Origin: Bacillota bacterium | GTDB lineage: Bacteria; Bacillota; Clostridia; Lachnospirales; Lachnospiraceae | Assembly (NCBI GenBank): GCA_023409535.1 | Contig: JAEYGZ010000040.1 | Coordinates: 109,928-173,927 of the forward strand | Length of the DNA: 64,000 bases | Reading direction: 5' to 3' | The notes under the pieces: model-generated | The model's input: the letters and a program-made list of their open reading frames with translations, nothing else | Database searches by the model: none | What the model was told of the DNA's origin: nothing | Position numbers and translations under genes: made by a program | Shown here: in pieces, positions 15,847-24,091 of the stretch | How positions within the stretch are numbered: the first letter of the stretch is position 1 | How the letters are laid out: every line of letters begins with the position of its first letter

Positions 15847-17241
15847 ATGAGAGGTGAGCCGTCAAACAGTGACTTGCGTAATCTAATTATAGGTGTTGAT
15901 CAAAAAATTCGCTTGCCAAACGGCAAATATGTAACTGCCATCAATTTTGACAATGCCGCCACCACTCCCATATTATATTCCGTTCTTAGGGAGATAAAGC
16001 ATTTCGCACCGTGGTATTCCTCAGTACATAGAGGAGGAGGGTATAAATCAAAGGTATCGTCGGACAGATATGAACAAGGAAGAGCTGTCGTTCAGAGCTT
16101 TGTTAATTCCGATAAAGAAAGGGATATCGTCATATTTACCAAAAACACCACTGAATCAATCAATATTCTTTCCTTCGTCTTAAGCCAGCAAAAATACCAG
16201 CAAAAAGTGGTCCTTTCCACATGGATGGAACATGCTGCCAATGACCTGCCGTGGAGAAGCAGGTTCAAGGTTGATTATGTAGATATCGACAGGTTTGGCA
16301 GGTTATCCGTTGAGGATTTGGAGGATAAGCTTATCAGATACCGGGGCAGCGTCAAATTAGTGAGTGTTACAGGTGCTTCCAATGTAACCGGATACATGAA
16401 CCCAATACATAAGATAGCGGCCCTGGCGCATAAATACGGTGCTAAAATCCTTGTGGACGGCGCACAGCTGGTTCCCCATACTCCTATCGATATGAAGTCG
16501 TTTGATACGGCGGAGCATATTGATTATCTTGTTTTTTCCGCTCATAAGATGTATGCTCCATTCGGAGCCGGCGTCCTAATCGGACCCCAAAAAGATTTTA
16601 TAATGGGCAGGCCCTTTCTTCAAGGAGGAGGCGCCATAAGTCTGGTGACACACCAGCGCGTAGAATGGGATGAGCCTGCGGGTAAGGATGAAGCGGGGAC
16701 GCCCAATGCCATGGGCGTGGTTGCTTTGACAGCAGCAATAAATACCCTTAGTACCGTAGGGATGAATCATATCTTTAAGCATGAAAAGGCTTTATATGAT
16801 TATGCAATCAGCCATATGACAAACATACCCGGCATTAAACTATACAGCGATCCCTCCAGAGATGATACAATCGGTGTAATCCCCTTTAATCTTGAGGGGG
16901 TACAGCATCATCTTATGCCATCCATCCTTTCTGACGAAGCGGGAATCTCCGTCAGAAACGGATTTTTCTGTACACATCCATATTGTGAAAGGCTGCTGGG
17001 CTTAAGTAAGGAAGATATGAATCACTATTTTGAAGATGATGAGGCAGTGCTTCCCGGTATGGTAAGGGTTAGCTTTGGTTTATATAACAACTATAGTGAA
17101 ATAGACAAATTCATAAGTATTCTTCGTACGATTGCTGAAAATAAAGATCACTACATCCATAAATATTTAAACAGCCTTTCTGTACAAAAAACCGGAAAGG
17201 AGCCCTGTCTGTGTCCTGATTCTCCCAACCGGGGATGCTAG
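15847..17241 (+). CDS. Class V aminotransferase (cysteine desulfurase/selenocysteine lyase-like)
   Basis: 464 residues from the ATG at 15847, which has AAGGGGGG 6 nt upstream; an earlier in-frame start lacks a site. Fold-type I PLP motifs: FDNAATT (about 34-40), DGAQLVPH (204-211) contacting the cofactor, and SAHKMYAPFG with the Schiff-base Lys234. A Cys at about 375 (RNGFFCTHPYC) sits where SufS/CsdA enzymes carry their persulfide cysteine, but the surrounding sequence differs. Another Cys-rich tail (CLCPDSPNRGC) ends the protein. No SufU or IscU partner is near, so general Fe-S assembly is unlikely; isopenicillin-epimerase-like or Cys-lyase activity is possible. Confidence 0.8.
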   Translation: MRGEPSNSDLRNLIIGVDQKIRLPNGKYVTAINFDNAATTPILYSVLREIKHFAPWYSSVHRGGGYKSKVSSDRYEQGRAVVQSFVNSDKERDIVIFTKNTTESINILSFVLSQQKYQQKVVLSTWMEHAANDLPWRSRFKVDYVDIDRFGRLSVEDLEDKLIRYRGSVKLVSVTGASNVTGYMNPIHKIAALAHKYGAKILVDGAQLVPHTPIDMKSFDTAEHIDYLVFSAHKMYAPFGAGVLIGPQKDFIMGRPFLQGGGAISLVTHQRVEWDEPAGKDEAGTPNAMGVVALTAAINTLSTVGMNHIFKHEKALYDYAISHMTNIPGIKLYSDPSRDDTIGVIPFNLEGVQHHLMPSILSDEAGISVRNGFFCTHPYCERLLGLSKEDMNHYFEDDEAVLPGMVRVSFGLYNNYSEIDKFISILRTIAENKDHYIHKYLNSLSVQKTGKEPCLCPDSPNRGC

Positions 17242-17297
17242 GAATTTCTTTCATATTTATCAAAGCAGATCATTTAAATAAAAGCTGCAGCAATCAA

Positions 17298-17330
17298 GGG
17301 AACATAACAGAATTTTCCTCTCCTGTTCCC
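17298..17330 (+). terminator. Possible terminator after the class V aminotransferase gene
   Basis: GGGAACA (17298-17304) pairs with TGTTCCC (17324-17330), followed by GCGTTTTCGG. The loop is long and the T-run short, so this is tentative. Confidence 0.35.
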
Positions 17331-17362
17331 GCGTTTTCGGCGGAGCCGTGATACAGTAAAAA

Positions 17363-17433
17363 TCCAGCCAGTCAAGGGTTTAAGAATGGAGATTTTGCGT
17401 CAGCAAAATACTACTCGGCCTTGACTGGCTGGA
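17363..17433. repeat. 15-bp perfect inverted repeat with 41-nt loop
   Basis: TCCAGCCAGTCAAGG (17363-17377) is exactly complementary to CCTTGACTGGCTGGA (17419-17433). The loop holds GATTTTGCGTCAGCAAAAT, itself a small hairpin (TTTTGC/GCAAAA). No T-run follows, so this is not a simple terminator. It lies between convergent genes, where short dispersed elements are often found. The rest of 17242-17492 contains nothing else clear. Confidence 0.7.
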
Positions 17434-17492
17434 TAGGCGTAGCGGCCTTATTCGCCAATTCTTGTTCAAAATATTGGCAAGCCTCAAATTTT

Positions 17493-17960
17493 CTACCTTG
17501 TTTGATTCGGCTCTGATGTCCACGACTGTTCTAAATTCGAACCTCGATAGATTCGACTCTGTTCATTGGATTTTTGCATGTATATATCCTCATCTGGATA
17601 GTAGCAAGTGTCTTCTCTTTCCTTGGTCCCAACATCTAAAATAACCAGATTTACATTGCCGGAATTATAAAATGTATGCGCAATATTTTTCCCTGCTGGT
17701 TTCGCAAAAAAATCTCCTTGCTTAACGGATTGTTCTTTTCCGTTTAATCGCAGAATACCACTTCCGGAAAGGATTATAAAAAACTCCTCCTGTTGGGAAT
17801 GACTATGATATTTGGTACTGTTTGCTTTGGACGGAACAGAATCTATGTTCACATAAATTTTTTCACTGCCTGCCGCAGCACCTAACAGTTTTGTAACTAA
17901 GCCTATTGAATCCTGCCAAACGAATTCTTCCGGCATTTGCTCAACATTTTTAATTTCCAT
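17493..17960 (-). CDS. Cupin-domain protein
   Basis: 155 residues. The cupin metal-binding motifs are visible: HSHSQQEEFFIILSGSG (about 53-69, His-x-His and Glu) and GKNIAHTFYNSG (about 89-100, third His). The start has AAGGAG upstream. The C-terminal 40 residues (REDTCYYPDEDIY...) are a tail seen in sugar-phosphate or phenolic-binding single-domain cupins. Metal-dependent isomerase, dioxygenase or simple ligand sensing are all possible. Monocistronic, convergent with the aminotransferase gene. Confidence 0.82.
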   Translation of the reverse strand: MEIKNVEQMPEEFVWQDSIGLVTKLLGAAAGSEKIYVNIDSVPSKANSTKYHSHSQQEEFFIILSGSGILRLNGKEQSVKQGDFFAKPAGKNIAHTFYNSGNVNLVILDVGTKEREDTCYYPDEDIYMQKSNEQSRIYRGSNLEQSWTSEPNQTR

Positions 17961-18301
17961 CTGTTTTCTCCTTAAATAATATAAATAACGCCTATGGTTA
18001 GCAGCATCAATTCAAAATCCGATTTAACTTACTTTTATCATTTTACCGCAAAGATTGAACCCTGTCACTTCTATTTCTCCTGCTTGCCTTTAGGTGATTT
18101 CTGCTTATTAGGCTGTTTCCAACCTTGTGGATATATGTGACGGGCGGTTAAAAAATATACACATGGATTAGTTTATCGATGAACAGACAAGTAAATGACC
18201 TATGCTACCGGCAGTTGCGTAGTATGCATCTATTCAGTTCTTTACTTTTTAAACGCTCATGGCTAAACTTTAAATATGCAAATAGTGAAAGGAGCATAAT
18301 C
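17961..18301. other. Divergent intergenic region between cupin and XRE regulator genes
   Basis: About 340 nt without a supportable gene. It must hold both promoters. An open frame running into the regulator from 18179 has no ribosome binding site and no domain of its own. I see no clear inverted repeat or structured leader. Confidence 0.4.
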
Positions 18302-18877
18302 ATGGACTTGGGAAACAGGATAAAAAATGAACGTGAAAAATTTAATATGTCACAGGATGATTTGGCTAAAAAAATGGATATCTCGCGCCAGGCAATTTCG
18401 AAATGGGAAACCGGAAGCAGCTATCCGGATATTGAAAAAATTTTAAAGTTATCGGAGATCTTTCAACTATCTCTGGATGAACTGGTAAAAGGTGATAAAA
18501 GCTTTCAGGAAAATCTCATTAAGGAGGGAAGGAGTAAAATGTCCGGATTAACTATTTTAGGATATGTATTAATTGTATTGGGGGTTATTACAGGTATTTG
18601 GGGTGGAGGACAATACCCTGTCAACCTGATGAATCCGGATTTTATGTCGTTTCTGGTCGGCGGACTATATGTACTGACAATTGGAATAGCGGTGATTCGT
18701 AAGGTGCCGTCCTGGCTGATCTTAGGCGCCGTATTCGTGACCGGAGCTGCCACGATTGTATTCATGGTTGGACTAAAGATGGAAATATACACATTATTAG
18801 CAGGGATAGCCGTAATTTTAGGCTTTCTGTTGTGGCTTACCGGTCTTATTCGAAAGAGTAAGTTCTATAAGAAATAA
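18302..18877 (+). CDS. XRE-family regulator with C-terminal membrane domain
   Basis: 191 residues from the ATG at 18302, which has AAAGGAG 8 nt upstream. Residues about 5-60 form a Cro/C1-type helix-turn-helix (NMSQDDLAKKMDISRQAIS). From about residue 80 on there are four hydrophobic segments (about 82-100, 110-130, 135-155, 160-182) joined by very short loops. Such HTH plus membrane-domain proteins are common in Firmicutes and may sense membrane state or associate with a neighbouring membrane enzyme. The next gene, a CDP-alcohol phosphotransferase, follows after 43 nt. Confidence 0.85.
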   Translation: MDLGNRIKNEREKFNMSQDDLAKKMDISRQAISKWETGSSYPDIEKILKLSEIFQLSLDELVKGDKSFQENLIKEGRSKMSGLTILGYVLIVLGVITGIWGGGQYPVNLMNPDFMSFLVGGLYVLTIGIAVIRKVPSWLILGAVFVTGAATIVFMVGLKMEIYTLLAGIAVILGFLLWLTGLIRKSKFYKK

Positions 18878-18920
18878 AGGAATTTTGCCTAAAAGGAAAC
18901 CGGCGCGGAAAGGAAGATTC

Positions 18921-19499
18921 ATGAAAAGCTTAGTTAAATTTATTCCCAATAGCATCACGATATCGAGAATAGGCTTATCCATTCTGTTTATAACAAATGT
19001 GACAGGGCAATTTGTATACGGAAGGAATAATTTTATCAACCTTACTGTTTTATTTTTGGCTGTTTGCCTTACAGACTTCATAGATGGAAAAATTGCAAGA
19101 AAAATATGCTGTACTTCTGTAACCGGAGCTAAGCTTGATGTTTTAGCAGATTTATTTTTTATCGTGGCCTCAAATATAACACTGATCAGTCTTGGAATTT
19201 TACCGCCATGGTTTTTAGGGTTTATCATTTTAAAGTTTATTGAATTTGTAACGACATCAAATTTTATAATCAGATATCAATATTTATTTCATAAGAAGGT
19301 ATTTATATTTGATAAGGTTGGAAGAATTGTGTCTGCCCTGTTTTTTGTTGTTCCCGGTGCAGCCTGTATTTTTCAGGTTCTCTCAGCAAGTATGGCTGAG
19401 CGTTTGATTAATTTTATTCTGTACACGATCCTGGCGGGTGGAATTCTTTCATCGTACCTAAGAGTTAAGAGCTGCTTAAGGTTGATATTTTCTAATTGA
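18921..19499 (+). CDS. CDP-alcohol phosphatidyltransferase family protein
   Basis: 192 residues from an ATG with GGAAAGGAAG upstream. The complete family signature D-x2-D-G-x2-A-R-x8-G-x3-D-x3-D is present (DFIDGKIAR ... TGAKLDVLADL, about residues 48-72), so the active site is intact. Six hydrophobic segments fit the fold. These enzymes transfer a phosphatidyl or similar group from a CDP-linked donor to an alcohol in phospholipid synthesis. It is preceded by a membrane-bound XRE regulator and followed by a glycosyltransferase, suggesting a membrane-lipid modification set. Confidence 0.88.
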   Translation: MKSLVKFIPNSITISRIGLSILFITNVTGQFVYGRNNFINLTVLFLAVCLTDFIDGKIARKICCTSVTGAKLDVLADLFFIVASNITLISLGILPPWFLGFIILKFIEFVTTSNFIIRYQYLFHKKVFIFDKVGRIVSALFFVVPGAACIFQVLSASMAERLINFILYTILAGGILSSYLRVKSCLRLIFSN

Positions 19500-19603
19500 T
19501 AAATAAAGAAAAAGTAAGCTGCAGAGGCTTTATTTTTTACAATACTTGGTTTATAATCAGGAAGAACTAACGATATGTAAATGACGGAAAATAATATAGC
19601 CCT

Positions 19604-20623
19604 ATGATAATTTATTTTGACTTGGGGGATCTTACTGTGATTAAAGTATTATTTTTTCTGCTTTCCTGCATTTGTGGTTTTGTGTTGTTTAAAAAAGTAA
19701 TACTTAATGCGAAAGACGGATACACGGGAAATAATCGTATATCCGTCATAATTCCTGCGCGGAATGAGAAGAATAATCTCCCCAATATTCTGACATCACT
19801 ATGTGAGCAGACACTTAAGCCCTGGGAAATCATCGTATGCGACGACCATTCCACGGATGGAACCGGTGAGATTGCAAAAAGCTTCGGGGTGACAGTGATT
19901 AAAAGTCCGCCCTTGCCTGAGAATTGGACAGGAAAGAATTGGGCTGCTTGGAATGGATTTTTAAATTCCTCAGGAGATATCCTGGTTTTTCTGGATGCGG
20001 ATGTGATATTAAAGAAAAAAGCACTTGAGGTTTTGGTAAATACCAGAGCGAAATCAAACGGTGTAATCTCTGTGGTCCCTTTTCATTATACCGGGAAATT
20101 GTATGAGAGACTATCCATGGTCTTATACCTTCTGGGAGTGTTTGTATTTACTTCCCCTTTTGAAAAGGAAAATAAAAACAAAGGTCTCTATGGGTCATGT
20201 ATCGTAGCGGCAAGAGCTGATTATGAAAAAATAAACGGACACAGCGGAGTAAGCTATGTGCTTTTAGATGACTTAAACCTGGGGAAACGGTTCTTGAACT
20301 CCAATATTCCCGTGAAGAACTATATCGGGTACGGACAGGTCGCATTTCGTATGTATCCGGGCGGTATTCGGGGAGAGGTCGATGGTTTTGGGAAAGGTGC
20401 AGTTTTAAGTACCTCGAATCTGATGCCATCTACCATGATCTTCACGGTACTTTGGGTCTTAGGGCTTTTGGTCTCGGGTTTTGGGACTCCGCTTTTCCTG
20501 GTACTTCACCGGCCGGGTGCGGTTTTCTTCCTCGCAGGGTACCTTTTCTATCTGTTGCAGTTTTTTTATTTCCTTCACTATACCGGAAAATACGGATGGT
20601 TTATCCCCGTTTTTAAAATTTAA
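19604..20623 (+). CDS. Family 2 glycosyltransferase, membrane-bound (possible C-terminal frameshift)
   Basis: 339 residues. An N-terminal helix (about 8-26) precedes a GT-A domain with IPARNEKNNLPNIL (about 49-62), DDHSTDG and the DxD-like FLDADV (about 129-134). Further on are LDDLNLG and membrane segments from about 270. Close in layout to CrtQ/IcaA-type enzymes that glycosylate lipids or carotenoids. The frame ends at 20623 just inside the last membrane part (GWFIPVFKI). The next frame continues without interruption with a hydrophobic, basic sequence, so an extra A in the AAAA run at 20615-20618 may have truncated it. No RBS-rich start: the first ATG follows a weak GGAAAATAATA. Confidence 0.8.
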   Translation: MIIYFDLGDLTVIKVLFFLLSCICGFVLFKKVILNAKDGYTGNNRISVIIPARNEKNNLPNILTSLCEQTLKPWEIIVCDDHSTDGTGEIAKSFGVTVIKSPPLPENWTGKNWAAWNGFLNSSGDILVFLDADVILKKKALEVLVNTRAKSNGVISVVPFHYTGKLYERLSMVLYLLGVFVFTSPFEKENKNKGLYGSCIVAARADYEKINGHSGVSYVLLDDLNLGKRFLNSNIPVKNYIGYGQVAFRMYPGGIRGEVDGFGKGAVLSTSNLMPSTMIFTVLWVLGLLVSGFGTPLFLVLHRPGAVFFLAGYLFYLLQFFYFLHYTGKYGWFIPVFKI

Positions 20624-20966
20624 GGGCGGAAAAAGTAAGGCAGTTACCTTCGGTATTTGGAGTGCATTAACTAATTTCGAAGCCTCAATTGTCCTTGCCT
20701 TAACCTTAGCTATGCTTTCCTTATTTGTGAAGATTATCCGTAGGGGGAAAGGTTCGAACCGCTATATAGATGCAATAACAGCAGTCCTGGGCCTATTCTT
20801 ATTAGGAGGTTTTTTGGTGCTTCGTGACTTTTCAGCTCAGCTTATATTGATTTGGATGCTGAATCTTTTGCTGTTTGTTATAACGAACAGAATTGCGCTG
20901 ATGGAATATTCACGATATGTATTTAAGGAAAAAACCTTGCAGGATCCGTCTAAATTTAATCTGTAA
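20616..20966 (+). pseudogene. Shifted continuation of the glycosyltransferase gene, or separate small membrane protein
   Basis: Reading from the AAAA run in the +1 frame gives FKGGKSKAVTFGIW and then about 100 more residues. These contain three hydrophobic segments (near 20667-20728, 20775-20820, 20838-20890) and a basic loop IRRGKGSNRY. If independent, the first ATG is at 20712 (about 84 residues), but it has no ribosome binding site and lies inside a helix. The uninterrupted coding-like sequence before that ATG favours a frameshifted tail. I do not recognise a family. Confidence 0.45.
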
Positions 20967-21090
20967 ATAAGCGTTGGACATGATGTGAAAGCAATTGAAA
21001 AAAAATCATAATGGGAAGGACTGTCTGTATGGATGGGATCCGTTAAAGATGAATAAGGAATTATTATTGATAAAAGGAGCTTGAACGATA

Positions 21091-21366
21091 ATGTATGTAT
21101 ACTTGATGAAAAACGTAAAGCCTCTCAATGAGGAAATCGTAAAATGCCATGTTGAACATTTAAAAGAATTAAAGCGTCAGGGCAGACTTGTACTTTGCGG
21201 GCCTTTCACGGATTATCCCGGAGGAATGGTTGCTTTCACAGCGGAGGATTTGGCTGAAGCCACAAATATAGCAAAAGCGGATCCTTTTATTGCTTCAGGA
21301 TGCAAAACTTATGAAATCAGGACCTTAGAGTTAGCGAATGAAGAAAATAATTATCTATTGCAATAA
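21091..21366 (+). CDS. YciI-like protein
   Basis: 91 residues in the YCII ferredoxin-like fold: a His-containing helix (HVEHLKELKRQG), LCGPFTDYPGGM and ADPFIASGCKTYEI. The conserved His and the DPF motif are those proposed for the active site of the family. Start supported by AAAGGAGC 12 nt upstream. Monocistronic, followed by a terminator at 21437. Biochemical role unknown for most members. Confidence 0.8.
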   Translation: MYVYLMKNVKPLNEEIVKCHVEHLKELKRQGRLVLCGPFTDYPGGMVAFTAEDLAEATNIAKADPFIASGCKTYEIRTLELANEENNYLLQ

Positions 21367-21436
21367 ACTAAAAGGAAATTTAAGAACCCCTCTGTCTTCG
21401 ATTAAGGTATATATGGAAGCGCCATCAATTTATCAT

Positions 21437-21486
21437 AAATAGCGGAACTTATAAGGATCCCCTTATTGGTTTCGCTATTTTTTTAT
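21437..21486 (+). terminator. Rho-independent terminator with nested stems
   Basis: Outer stem AAATAGCG (21437-21444) with CGCTATTT (21473-21480), inner stem ATAAGG/CCTTAT around ATCC, followed by TTTTTA. It separates the YciI gene from the GntR/ABC operon. Confidence 0.8.
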
Positions 21487-21519
21487 ACGGTTCTTATCAG
21501 GAATTTTTTTCTTTCTCTA

Positions 21520-21569
21520 TTGACATCACAATAAAACAATAGTATACTACATTACATAACTAATGTAGT
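21520..21569 (+). promoter_or_regulatory. Promoter and GntR-type operator of the YtrA-like ABC operon
   Basis: TTGACA (21520-21525), 17-nt spacer, TATACT (21543-21548). A perfect 9-bp inverted repeat ACTACATTA / TAATGTAGT (6-nt centre, 21546-21569) begins within the -10, so a bound regulator would block initiation. The GntR gene starts 18 nt later and is the natural candidate to bind here. Confidence 0.8.
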
Positions 21570-21586
21570 GGTGAGGTGGTGAAGCG

Positions 21587-21967
21587 ATGAAGATTGAAAC
21601 CGATAGTTTGAAGCCAATATATCAGCAAATAGCAGAAGGTATTGAAGACGATATACTGAACGGATTGTTGTCCGAGGATGAGCAAGCTTATTCCCAGTAT
21701 CAGATATCGAGACAGTTCAATGTCAATCCTGCAACGGCTGCCAAAGGTATCAATATGCTGGTTTCAGAGGGAATTCTGTATAAGAAGAGAGGGTTAGGAA
21801 TGCATGTTTCTGTGAATGCCAAGGAAATGATCCAAAGCAAAAGAAAAAAAGTATTTATATCGAGCCTGCTATGGGAGCTCATAGCTGAAGCAAAAAAATT
21901 AAACATCGGCAAGGAAGAATTGAAGCTGATGATAGATGAATTTAAGGGAGGGGATTGGAATGAGTAA
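21587..21967 (+). CDS. GntR-family transcriptional regulator, YtrA subtype
   Basis: 126 residues: a winged helix-turn-helix (about 8-75; PIYQQIAEGIEDDIL, NVNPATAAKGINMLVSEGIL) followed by only a short helical tail, the size of the YtrA subfamily. These regulators sit at the head of ABC operons and repress them through a palindrome at the promoter, which is present here at 21546. The last codons overlap the ATPase start by 8 nt. Confidence 0.9.
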   Translation: MKIETDSLKPIYQQIAEGIEDDILNGLLSEDEQAYSQYQISRQFNVNPATAAKGINMLVSEGILYKKRGLGMHVSVNAKEMIQSKRKKVFISSLLWELIAEAKKLNIGKEELKLMIDEFKGGDWNE

Positions 21968-22859
21968 TGTCATTGCTTGCAATGAATTGACAAAAACATA
22001 TAAGAACAAGGCGGCTTTAAACGGACTTACCTTATCCATTGGTGAAAATAAAATGATAGGCCTGATCGGACGTAATGGTGCCGGTAAAACTACCTTTCTT
22101 AAGACCTGTGCCGGTTATATCATGCCTACGTCCGGTGAAATGAAGGTATTTGGCGGTAAACCTTTCGACAATCTTGATGTTTTATCCAACCTGATTTTTA
22201 TCGATGAAGAGATACAATACAATTCGTCTATGAAGCTTGGAGAAATATTGAGTCTGGGAAAAATGTGCCACAGGAACTGGGATGAGGCATTTGCGAAAAA
22301 GCTGATTAAATACTTTGACCTGAACGAAAAGCTGAAATACAGGAAGCTGTCCAGAGGTATGAAAACCCAGTTCAATATAATCATGGGACTGTCCAGCCGA
22401 TGTCCGCTGACCTTGATGGATGAACCGACGCTTGGACTTGATATGGCTGTGCGAAAGGAATTTTACAATATCATTTTAAAGGATTATATTGAGAATCCCA
22501 GAACTTTCATTTTATCAAGCCATCTGATGAATGAGCTGGAAAACATGCTGGATGAAATGATACTGATTCATGACGGAAAAATAATTTTCCAGAAGTCGAT
22601 TGAAGCGCTGCAAAGCTATAGCGTCAGATTGAACGGCAGCCAGGAAATACTTAAGCCATTTTTGGATAAAAAGCAGGTACTTAATACAGAAACCTTTGGA
22701 AACAGCATGATTGTAGGAATTGTTAATGAGCTGACAGGGGAAGAAACGGCTTATCTTGAACAAAACAATGTAGATATAAGCAAGGCAAGTATCGATGATG
22801 TTTATATCTGGCTGACTAAAAAAGAAAAAGGTGGTGTGTTTGATGAATTTGAAGGGTAA
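21960..22859 (+). CDS. ABC transporter ATP-binding protein (YtrB-like)
   Basis: 299 residues from the ATG at 21960, with GGGAGGGG 6 nt upstream. Walker A GRNGAGKTT (about 38-46), signature region LSRGMKTQFNIIMGL (the SGGQ motif replaced by SRGM, as usual in YtrB/BcrA-like subunits), Walker B LTLMDEPTLGLD and H-loop LSSHLM. About 70 extra C-terminal residues follow the ATPase domain. It overlaps the GntR gene and the following permease gene, so all three are translationally linked. Substrate not evident; relatives respond to cell-wall antibiotics. Confidence 0.9.
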   Translation: MSNVIACNELTKTYKNKAALNGLTLSIGENKMIGLIGRNGAGKTTFLKTCAGYIMPTSGEMKVFGGKPFDNLDVLSNLIFIDEEIQYNSSMKLGEILSLGKMCHRNWDEAFAKKLIKYFDLNEKLKYRKLSRGMKTQFNIIMGLSSRCPLTLMDEPTLGLDMAVRKEFYNIILKDYIENPRTFILSSHLMNELENMLDEMILIHDGKIIFQKSIEALQSYSVRLNGSQEILKPFLDKKQVLNTETFGNSMIVGIVNELTGEETAYLEQNNVDISKASIDDVYIWLTKKEKGGVFDEFEG

Positions 22860-23583
22860 TAGAGCTATGGCCTTAAAGAGGTTTATATATAATGATCTGA
22901 TTGATTCAAAAAAGCTATATATCATAGCTTCTGCGATCATTTTCGGAAATGTTATGCTTTCAGCTGTCATCAATGCTGTTATGGCTGGTTCATCAATTCA
23001 AAGCAGCAATGGCGGCGGGGCAATCGCTACCGGTTTTATAACAGCTGCCATTTGTATGATTATATCGGGAGTTGTTACGGCAGGAGCTAAGTATAGAAGA
23101 GAAGTGTTTGCATTCCCTATGGACAGATTGACATTTACCATTGGTGCCCTGTTAACATTCTATATAAATACAATAATCGTGCTTATGATCGCATCCGTCA
23201 TATATTTTTTTGAAGTGCTTTTCTGTATACTGATGGAGACTGTAAATGAGAACTTCATCTATATCAACATTGTTACCCGTGAAGCTTTTATAGCAGGCTT
23301 TCTCATTTCTGTTCTGTACCTTGTTTTTATCTCAACGATTGCTTATTTTTTGAGTATTCTGGTAGCACGATTTAAAATGACAGCCACAATAGCAATAGGA
23401 ATTGCTGCAGGCTTGATCTTCATACTTGCCTTTGGAATTCTGGGACCTTTTTTAAAGGATGTTCTAATGTTTTTCATCGGTGAGCAATCACCGGTTATAT
23501 TAGGAGTAAAATTAACACTTCTTACGCTTATATTACAGTCCTTGAGCTATCTGACCATGAAAAAACTGGAGGTGAATTCCTAA
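22843..23583 (+). CDS. ABC-2-type permease of the YtrA-like operon
   Basis: 246 residues from an ATG at 22843, inside the end of the ATPase gene, with AAAGGTGG upstream. Six hydrophobic segments: about 17-40, 52-75, 95-120, 145-175, 180-205 and 215-235. No conserved motif beyond the ABC-2 membrane pattern. Forms the pore for the YtrB-like ATPase. The stop overlaps the next start by one base (TAATG). Confidence 0.82.
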   Translation: MNLKGNRAMALKRFIYNDLIDSKKLYIIASAIIFGNVMLSAVINAVMAGSSIQSSNGGGAIATGFITAAICMIISGVVTAGAKYRREVFAFPMDRLTFTIGALLTFYINTIIVLMIASVIYFFEVLFCILMETVNENFIYINIVTREAFIAGFLISVLYLVFISTIAYFLSILVARFKMTATIAIGIAAGLIFILAFGILGPFLKDVLMFFIGEQSPVILGVKLTLLTLILQSLSYLTMKKLEVNS

Positions 23584-23879
23584 TGAAGAAATTCATATTG
23601 CTTCTTCTTACAGTATTTATTGCCTTCATACTTATATTGCCTGTATTTTCAGATGCTTCGACTGAGGATGGGGAAATATTAAAGGCATCAGCTATAAAAA
23701 AATCCAGCCGGTTTGAGATGAGAATGGAAGACAGTATCATACTTATAACAGGCAGGGATGGTAAAAAGCTTGAAAATATAGCGGTTTCAACGGAATGGCC
23801 GTGGATTCCGGCAATGCAATTTGAAAAGTACAGAAAGTATTTTATAGCAGGTGTATCAATTGATACCGACAAGCAATAA
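23583..23879 (+). CDS. Small exported protein of the YtrA-like operon
   Basis: 98 residues. An N-terminal hydrophobic stretch (about 3-24) followed by DASTEDGE looks like a signal peptide or single anchor; the rest is a short beta-rich domain (MRMEDSIILITGRDGKKLEN). There is no lipobox. It begins directly at the permease stop, so it is part of the transporter module. I do not recognise a family; an extracytoplasmic partner of the permease is a plausible inference. Confidence 0.7.
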   Translation: MKKFILLLLTVFIAFILILPVFSDASTEDGEILKASAIKKSSRFEMRMEDSIILITGRDGKKLENIAVSTEWPWIPAMQFEKYRKYFIAGVSIDTDKQ

Positions 23880-23893
23880 ACCGGAAGCCAATG

Positions 23894-23932
23894 AAGCTCT
23901 TGGGTGTGAAGTAAGTTACCCAAGAGCTTTCG
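23894..23932 (+). terminator. Terminator of the YtrA-like operon
   Basis: A 12-bp stem AAGCTCTTGGGT (23894-23905) with ACCCAAGAGCTT (23918-23929), followed by TCGTATG. The stem is strong although the T-run is short. Confidence 0.7.
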
Positions 23933-24091
23933 TATGTGGGAAGATATCGGCTGGATAGTTAAAAATTTTTTGACCTAAGTCACAAAATATTGAGTATGAA
24001 CATTGACAAATAACAATATATTGTGCTAATGTAATTTACAAAGCTGGATTATTATAACGAAAAGTAATGCAGAAAGCTAAGGAGGAAATCA

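Noticed and set aside
15847..17241. Naming the class V aminotransferase SufS
   Set aside because: No SufU, SufB, SufC or SufD gene is adjacent and the sequence around the candidate cysteine differs from the usual RxGxxC-P pattern.
20609..20624. Programmed frameshift in the glycosyltransferase gene
   Set aside because: The continuing frame needs a +1 shift; the T-A-rich run resembles a -1 slippery site, and no stimulatory structure is seen. Mutation or sequence error is simpler.
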